64,000 nucleotides of DNA, from positions 558,001 through 622,000 of the forward strand of contig JAQMWT010000317.1 of NCBI GenBank assembly GCA_029834535.1. The letters run 5' to 3'. Origin of the DNA: Chrysophaeum taylorii (Eukaryota; Sar; Pelagophyceae; Pelagomonadales; Pelagomonadaceae). Positions 57,395 to 64,000 of the stretch are shown in pieces. Below the pieces are notes generated by a model, which saw only the letters and a list, made by a program, of their open reading frames with translations, had not been told where the DNA came from and did no database searches. Every line of letters starts with the position of its first letter. The first letter of the stretch is position 1. Position numbers and translations under genes: made by a program.

Positions 57395-60288
57395 ATGTGG
57401 GCGTTGGTGGTGGTCATCAAAGTCGTCGTCGTGCTGGTCGCAGTGGCGCAGAGCGACACCGCAGCCGATAGAGCGCGCGCCGCCGCCAAGCGGCTCACCG
57501 AAAAAATGGCGAGCAGTCGCGCAGCAGCCATCGAGCGTACGCCGGTAGCGCAGCCGCACCTGGAAGACGAGAGGCAACAACCTGTAGCAGCGCAGCAACC
57601 AAACCTCGCGACGGGCCCTTCTTCAGAAAAGGGGTCGTCGGCGCTCGCAACGTCGGCCGGCGTTTACCGGCGGCTCGAACGCGCCAACGCGAGCGCGCTG
57701 CTCGAGCTACTCGAGGCGGTGCCTCTCCGAGTGTTCGAGCTCGCGTCTGATTCGGTTGAAGGACGACGGCAGCTGGGGGTGATCGGCGAGGACATCGAGA
57801 GCCTGATCCCCGAGGCCGTGCAGGTCGGGCGGCGCGTGTTCGCGGGGAGCGACGGGGGACTCGAAACGGTCGAGAAGTTTGCGCACGTCGACCAGAACGT
57901 CATCTTCATGCACGCTCTGGCAGCGACCCAAGAGCTCGCGACGAGGCAGGCGTCGATGGATCTGACGATCGACGCGATGAGTAGAGAGCTCGACGCCTCG
58001 GTTGCGGCGCTCGAAAATCTTCGCGAGCGCGCGTCGGACGAGGCGAGCGCGGCGCGGCGCGAGGTGGCAGCGATCGCGGCCGAGCGAGAACGGCACGTCG
58101 TGTTGGAGGCCAAGGTGACGGCGGCACGGGAGGCAGCCGAAAAGGCCATCAACGACCACCGCGGCCAGCTCGCCACCTCGACCATCGCGCTCGAGGACGA
58201 GCTCGACAAGGCGCGGATCGACCTCGAGGACGACGCGAAGCGCGCGCGCCAGGCCGACGACGCGCGACTGCGCGAGGCGACGGCGCGCCGCGAGGACGAG
58301 CTGCGGGGCGAGACCGAGGTCGAGTTGCTGCGACACCGCCTGGCCAACGAGCAGGAGATCGAGGCGCTGCGGCGCGCGGCCGAAATCGCGCGAGTCGAGG
58401 CCGAGGCCAGGGCGCGGGCCGAGGCCGACCGCGCCAACGAGGACGTCAGGCTGCGGTTGCTGCGCGCGCGTGCCGCCCAAGACCGCAAGCGGGTGCTCGA
58501 GGCGATTTCGCTTGCGGCCGACTACGCGGCGCGCGGTGCCACCGCCTTGCTCAACGACCCGAGGCTACTCGCGGCTCTGGTGGGCGCCGTCGTCGCGCTC
58601 GTCGCCGCGGGATTCTTCTCGCGAGAAACGGCCGTCATGCTGCGACACCTCGCCGAGGCCTACTTTGGTCGGCCTCGCCTCGTCCGCGAAACGAGCCACA
58701 AGCGCCTCGCTCGCGCGCGCCGCTGGGCGCGCAACGTCGCGCGGTGCGCGCGCTGTTTAGGCCGCGCGTTGGTTGTCGACGGAGCGTGTGGACTCGCGAG
58801 CCTCGCGGCGCGCGCGGCGGTCGTCGCCGCGCGGCGCGTGAGGCTATCGCCCGAGCGACGCGACGAACTCGCGACGAGCGATCGACTCAAAGCCCTCGCA
58901 CGCGCCGATACGCACCGCGCCGTCGCGGCCGTCGCGGCGGCGCGCGAGGCGGCGGCGCAACGGGCCTTCCTCGACGGCGTCGTCCTCGAGCGAGATTTAC
59001 GCGACCGCCTCGTGCAGTTGGCCACGTCAACGCGCAACGCCAAGAGAAATCGCGCTCCCTTCAGGCACGCGCTGCTCTACGGCCCGCCGGGAACGGGCAA
59101 GCGAACCAGCGTCTTCCGTGCTGCTGCTGCTCGCCACCGTTGATTATTGAGTCGTTTTGTTGATCCCCAGGCAAAACGCTCGCCGCCAAGCGGCTTGCCA
59201 AAGCGTCGGGCCTTTCGTACGCGCTCATGAGCGGTGGCGACGTTGGCCCGCTGGGCGCTGACGGTGTCACGGCCCTGCATTCGCTCTTCCGATGGGCGCG
59301 CGCGAGCGATGACGGCGTCCTCGTGTTTATCGACGAAGCCGAGGCGTTCTTGGCCAGCCGCGCCAACCCGCGGCTCACGGAGCACATGCGCAACGCCCTC
59401 AACGCCTTCTTGTTTCAAACGGGCTCGCCCACGAGCGCCTTCGTCATCGTTTTGGCGACCAATCGACCTGCGGATCTCGATCCCGCAGTACTCGACCGCG
59501 TCGACGAGACGCTCTACTTTGGGTTACCAGCCCTCGACGCGCGCCAATGCCTCGTACCCCTGTACTTCGACCGCTACCTCGGAAGCCTCGCGACTCGTCA
59601 CAGCGAGCGGTGGTTTGCTGCGCTTGTGAGGCTCGTGACTCGTGCGACCGTGCGGCTCGCCATCGCTGGCGACGTCGACTCGAACCTTCTCGACGACGTT
59701 GCCGCCGCGACCCAAGGCTTTTCGGGGCGCGAGATCGAGAAGCTCATGGTTGCCATCCAGAGCGTCGCCTACGGCCGAAACGCTCGCCTCGACAGCGCTA
59801 CGCTCAGAGAGGTCCTCGACCATAAGCTCGAAGAACATCGTCGCAAGGCCGACCTCGCGGCCGCGAGACCCGACGGTTTCGCCACGAGACACCCCCACGT
59901 CCTTACGACGCCCTCCAAGCCACCGAGATCGGCGCATCGCGAGGCCGCCGAGATTGTCCAGGATGCCACCGTTGTCGCCAAACGCGCGCCCAACCCGTCC
60001 CCTGCTGGGAGACCCGAGGTGGTGCACGCGACCGTCGTCGCCCACCGCCGCCGCTACTCGGAAGGTGCCCCGCCTTCTCCAGCCGCCGTTCTCGGCGACC
60101 TGCAAGTCGCAACTGTCGTCGAACGATCACCGCGCCCCCGTCTGCATCATGACGCGACGGCCGTCGCGCCCAAAGACGACGTCGAAAATGTCCACTTCCG
60201 AAAGCCGACCGACGTCGACCGCCAATCAACAAACGTCGTCTTGACGCCACGAGCCATCATGCCCCGCACGCCTCGGCCGCGAAAGTAG
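57395..60288 (+). CDS. ATAD3-like AAA+ ATPase with an extended C-terminus
   Basis: There are two exons, 57395-59096 and 59171-60288, giving 939 residues. The intron (59097-59170, 74 nt) begins GC and ends AG. Only this junction restores the Walker A motif GPPGTGKTLAAKRLAKASG. An ATAD3 N-domain (about 55-390) has long coiled coil (LREATARREDELRGETEVEL) and the membrane-proximal LVRETSHKRLARARRW. The AAA domain has Walker B VLVFIDEAEAF and sensor 1 VLATNRPADLDPAVLDRVDE. ATAD3 proteins organise mitochondrial nucleoids and inner membrane contacts. Two oddities: the N-terminus MWALVVVIKVVVVLVAVAQS is a secretory-type signal rather than a mitochondrial presequence (an internal ATG at residue 38 could be the real start), and about 170 residues of proline/arginine/histidine-rich tail follow the AAA domain. 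Confidence 0.85.
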
Positions 60289-60334
60289 GCCGCGACGTCG
60301 TTTTTAAACAACAACAAGGCTCAAGAGCGACCTA

Positions 60335-62591
60335 TCCTAACTACTAATCGACAGATGTTTGTCTGTTTGTCTGTTTGTTTGTTTGTTTGTCTGTCTTTAA
60401 ATGTCGACTGCTAAGAGGGGGGGGGGTGTGTGGGGAGCATGAAGGATGTGGGTGGGTTTGTGGGGTATGAGGGATGTGCCTGACGGGCGGAGATAAGTAC
60501 GCGGGACCTAGTCGGGGTCATCGCCGAGGCGTGGGGCAGGCGAAGAAAGGACGGGCCCCGCCCGTAGGTCGTACGCATGCTGCCGCCGGACGTATGTGCG
60601 ACGAAGGGTGACGTCCTGCTGGGATCGGGCGGCCTGTGCGGGATTCCCCGAGGCGGCGACATGGGTGAGGGCGGTGAGGGCACAGCGAGCCCGGCCTAAT
60701 GCGTTGGCGATCCCCCACTCACGGTAGATGCGGCGAGTTTGGGCCGCCTTTGCCTCTGTGAAGTTGGCGCAGCCGCTTGTCACCCAGGTTCGCGCAGCGA
60801 TGCGCTCTGCGCATGTTTGGGCGAGAGCGTGGCACGCCGCGCTGGCCTCACCGAAGGCACCGAAGACGAGGCCGGCGACGGTGCCGTAGCTACGTAGCCG
60901 CTGTTCGACAGGGCCCAAGAAGCCAGGCGGTGGTGCTGTACCCGGCTGGGGGATGATGGCGTCGATGCCGCGGGCGTGAGCGAGGTATTCGGAGTGGACT
61001 TGCGCTGCGCGCCGATCGACAGGCGACGGGTGGGAGGGATGGAGGGCGTGGGCGGTGTACAACGAACCCCAAGCGAGGGTTTTGATGTCGTAGAGTTGCT
61101 CCTTGTTGTCCAGCGTGGTGAGGATGTCTGGGACGACTTGACGTCGGGCGAGATTGCCTCGGTACCGGCCGTAGAGGCGCGTGCGAATGGTAGGGGCGAC
61201 GACGTCAGCAAAGATGCCGAAAACCTCGGACAGGGCTGGGATGCCGGCCTCTTTGACGCTGCCGTGGACGCAGTCGAGCTGGCCGTCATGCCAGGTGGTC
61301 CGCGCTCCTCCGCGGTTGACAAGGTTGGCCTGCGTGAGAAGCACCTTGCCGTGAGCGTCGAGAACGACGTCAGTGCCCAGAATGCGAGTGCCCACGAGGC
61401 CCAAACAAGCTGGAGAGGGGTAGCCAAAGTACTGGGCACACATCTCAGCCCAGCAGCGGTTGGGGATTTGAAGGCCAGAGCTGGGCCACGAGCTGATGAA
61501 CGTGGTCGAGAAGCGATCCCATGAGGACGCCGCTACTCGAAGTGCTTCGGTGATGGGAAGGGTGGCCGCAAGGCGCTGGAGTGCAGTGGCCCGAGCTGTC
61601 TCACGCTGGGAGGTTAGAGCACGCTGGAGTTGGGGTTTGTTTGTCTGTCCCTCGATTTAGGGTAAGGATCAGGTTAGGCGCGAGAGTAAGGATCAGGTAG
61701 GCGCGAGAGCCAGACAGTGATCCTCCAAGCCGTCTACGGCGACCTCCCAGACTATTTCCACGACCCGCGGCGGCTCTTTCAGCGCGCCATTCTCACGCCC
61801 CGTCGAAACGATGTTGTCGATGTTGACAACGCGCGCATGACCGCGGCCTTTTTTTCCCGGAGACGAGGCGTCGGAGTTCTTTTCGGCTGACTAGGCTGGG
61901 TCGGAAGACGACGCCTCGCTCTTTACAGTAGAGTTTTCAACTCCCTGACAACCAACGGGATGCTGACTTTGATCGCGAGCTTAAAGTCTTCGCAATCTCG
62001 ACCCGTCGCACGGCCACTGCAACGGTACCAGATACATGATCGATCGTGTCGTTGTCACCGAGGCTCCTCCAACCTGTATCCCGTAAGGCCCGCCGACGCC
62101 AAACGATCACCAAGAGCCAGGGCCAGACGCCCCGCGAGGTCGGCGTCCTCTTGCCCAAGCCCGTCTTTTGCCACGTCCAGCTCTACGTGGCTCTCTGTCG
62201 ATCGGCAACCCCGACGATAAACTCATCTGGGTCGACGACTCCACCCTACCCCACACGTGCTGCGCAATACCGATAAGCCCCCTCCCGGCGTCTACACGCG
62301 CACTATAGGTGAACTTACTGGAACCAGGTGAACTTACTGAGGTTAGAGATTGGGACTAGGTGAACTTCGTGACCAGATGAACTTCCTGGGTCCAAGTGAA
62401 CCTACTGGGGTTTTTAGAGTAAACTCAAAGGATAGCAGCGTGTGCGGATCAAAGCAGCTTAGATTGGCGGGGATGGCGGCGACGAGTTCAAAGGAGAGTG
62501 GGGTGAGTGGATGTGAGCACGAGAGGGTTTACGCCGAATTTACTGGGGTTAGAGATTGGGAGTAGGTGAACTTACTGGCCTGCACTTGTTA
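60335..62591 (+). mobile_element. Non-autonomous Helitron-type copy C, interrupted by a LINE
   Basis: The left end TCCTAACTACTAATCGACAG is at 60335 and the right end GGCCTGCACTTGTTA is at 62591. A 1240-bp LINE fragment (60396-61635) sits inside the 5' TTTG/TCTG run. Without it the element is about 1.0 kb, like copies A, B and D. The helicase-tail remnant runs at 61720-62260 (GDLPDYFHDPRRLFQRAILT, then KSQGQTPREVGVLLPKPVFC, HVQLYVALCRSATP). The minisatellite spans 62305-62577. Confidence 0.65.
60396..61635 (-). mobile_element. 5'-truncated LINE-like retroelement encoding a PD-(D/E)XK nuclease-like tail
   Basis: On the minus strand, one frame is open from about 61633 to 60508 (about 375 residues, ATG at 61443). 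It reads LQRALTSQRETARATALQRL, then WPSSGLQIPNRCWAEMCAQY, FGYPSPACLGLVGTRILGTD, VVLDAHGKVLLTQANL, and WHDGQLDCVHGSVKEAGIPA. It continues QVVPDILTTLDNKEQLYDIK, which is a P-D-x12-D-x-K motif as in the restriction-like endonuclease of R2/CRE-type LINEs, then YGTVAGLVFGAFGEASAACH. No reverse transcriptase is present, so the copy is 5'-truncated. The flanks carry a 14-base identical sequence TTTGTTTGTCTGTC (60382-60395 and 61636-61649), a candidate target-site duplication within a simple repeat. Shorter copies lie at 46252 and 28500. Confidence 0.6.
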
Positions 62592-62599
62592 GTATATAA

Positions 62600-63664
62600 T
62601 AACAAGTGCAGGCCAGTAAGTTCGCCAGTAAGTTCACCTGGTCCCAATCTCTAACCCCAGTAAGTTCACCTGGTCCCAGTAAGTTCACCTAGTCCCAATC
62701 TGTAACCCCAGTAAGTTCGGCGTAAGCCCACTCGTGCTCACATCCACTCACCCCACTCTCCTTCGAGCTCGTCGCTCTCACCCCCGCCAATCTAAGCTGC
62801 TTTGATCCGTACACGCCGCTAGCCCTTGCGTTCACTCTAAAAACCCCAGTAAGTTCACTTGGTCCCAGTAAGTTCACCTGGTCACTTAGTTCACCTAGTC
62901 CCAATCTCAAACCCCAGTAAGTTCACCTGGTCCCAGTAAGTTCAACTACAGTGCGCGTGTAGACGCCGGGAGGGGGCTTATCGGTATTGCGCAGCACGTG
63001 TGGGGTAGGGTGGAGTCGTCGACCCAGATGAGTTTATCGTCGGGGTTGCCGATCGACAGAGAGCCACGTAGAGCTGGACGTGGCAGAAGACGGGCTTGGG
63101 AAAGAGGACGCCGACCTCGCGGGGCGTCTGGCCCTGGCTCTTGGTGATCGTTTGGCGTCGGCGGGCCTTACGGGATACAGGTTGGAGGAGCCTCGGTGAC
63201 AACGACACTATCGATGATGTATCTGGTACCGTTGCAGTGGCCGTGCGACGGGTCGAGGTTGCGAAGACATTAAGCTCGCGATCAAAGTCAGCATGCCGTT
63301 GGCTGTCAGGGAGTTGAAAACTCGACTGTAAAGAGCGAGGCGTCGTCTTCCGACCCAACCTAGTCGGCCGAAAAGAACTCCGACGCCTCGTCTCCGGGAA
63401 AAAAAGGCCGCGGTCATGCGCGCGTTGCCAGCATCGACAGCATCGTTTCGACGGGGCGTGAGAATGGCGCGCCGAAAGAGCCGCCGCGGGTCGTGGAAAT
63501 AGTCTGCGAGGTCGCCGTAGACGGTTTGGAGAATCACTGTCTGGCTCTCGCGCCTACCTGATCCTGACTCTCGCGCCTACCTGATCCTTACCCTAAATCG
63601 AGGGACAAACAGACAGACAAACAAACAGACAGACAGACAAACATCTGTCGATTAGTAGTTAGGA
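62600..63664 (-). mobile_element. Non-autonomous Helitron-type copy D, tail to tail with copy C
   Basis: On the minus strand it runs from TCCTAACTACTAATCGACAG (63664) to GGCCTGCACTTGTTA (62600), uninterrupted, 1065 bp. The interior resembles copies A-C: RRAILTPRRNDAVDAGNARM, then TITKSQGQTPREVGVLFPKP and VFCHVQLYVALCRSATP. The minisatellite spans 62613-62950. Its 3' end faces that of copy C across the 8-bp spacer GTATATAA. Confidence 0.65.
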
Positions 63665-64000
63665 TAAGTCTTATTTACTTCGGCGAATAATGCATCACGC
63701 GTATTATTTCATTTTCTGTTCAACAACAAGGCGGACAAAAAAATGACTAATAAACGACGCACACTTTGATGACCCGTACGACGTAGGGCGACGTGTGCTC
63801 GAGCAACAATGTTCAGATGGTAATTATCGATTAGGGAGCGAGAGCTCGATATGTGACTGTAATAATAACAATAATTATAACAAGAATTTTTGTCGTCGTG
63901 TGCGGCTTTTTGGAGTAATAGTTACTTGGCTTCAGCCTGCGTATTTCTCGAGTACCAGCTCTCCATAGTGAAATTGACGCACGATTTTAGAGGATCGGTC
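63665..64000. other. Right-edge region, AT-rich, no gene seen
   Basis: A run of ATAATAACAATAATTATAAC-type sequence lies at about 63860-63885. No open frame of note was seen. Confidence 0.4.

Noticed and set aside
57395-59143. Separate coiled-coil gene ending at 59143
   Set aside because: The frame ends inside an intron; the ATAD3 AAA domain continues in the next exon with an exact P-loop junction.
62305-62950. Telomere or subtelomere repeat
   Set aside because: The GTGAACTTACTGG units are irregular, occur internally in four elements, and differ from any telomere repeat type.

Overview
This window is nuclear DNA of a eukaryotic, photosynthetic, flagellated alga, most likely a stramenopile (pelagophyte or dictyochophyte-like); the exact lineage is inference. 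The evidence is as follows. GC-rich genes are packed on both strands. Introns are very short GT-AG introns (38-41 nt, 76 nt, 111 nt) plus one GC-AG intron. Plastid genes (alternative-oxidase-type plastid terminal oxidase, PsbP-like lumen protein, DUF4336 protein, HCF107/Mbb1-like RNA-processing protein, LL-diaminopimelate aminotransferase) begin with secretory-type signal peptides, one with an A-F cleavage motif typical of secondary red plastids. Ciliary-type genes (PACRG, an RIIa-domain protein) are present. No prokaryotic signals were seen.

Layout. 0-11 kb: end of a 33-residue-repeat gene, a Cys-rich type II membrane protein, an Ariadne RBR E3 ligase, an F-box-like protein, a coiled-coil protein, a hAT transposase remnant, a decayed histidine acid phosphatase, and an HCF107-like TPR protein. 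11-15 kb: a WD40 gene with a broken frame and an 18-bp minisatellite, and a Crypton-like tyrosine-recombinase element. 16-24 kb: plastid terminal oxidase, Yip1-family protein, NIFK/Nop15 RRM protein, a broken isocitrate-lyase-family gene, an RIIa plus guanylate-kinase-like protein, a membrane-anchored cathepsin Z, and LL-DAP aminotransferase. 24-30 kb: a repeat-rich zone with a stray DapL fragment, a Helitron copy, a novel W/SPYYR-repeat gene, a decayed transporter copy, LINE pieces and the intact transporter. 30-42 kb: F-box/LRR protein, TPP enzyme, DUF4336 and PsbP-like proteins (head to head), and the RNA polymerase I largest subunit. 42-47 kb: decayed DNA, ribosomal protein eL33 with two telo-boxes, PACRG, and a DUF2470 membrane protein. 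47-60 kb: a WD40-TRP-type channel fusion, a hAT fragment, a Helitron copy, OGG1, a 2OG-Fe(II) oxygenase and ATAD3. 60-64 kb: two Helitron copies tail to tail, one carrying a nested LINE 3' end with a PD-x12-D nuclease motif.

The genes do not form one pathway. They fall into plastid function (PTOX, PsbP-like, DUF4336, HCF107-like, DapL), ribosome/nucleolus (RPA1, eL33, NIFK), ubiquitin/F-box, cilium (PACRG, RIIa-GUK), DNA repair (OGG1) and signalling (WD40-TRP). The most unusual items are the WD40-TRP fusion, the RIIa-pseudo-guanylate kinase, the SPYYR-repeat protein, the GC-AG intron that splits the ATAD3 P-loop, and the repeated Helitron-helicase-tail family, one copy of which abuts the OGG1 start.
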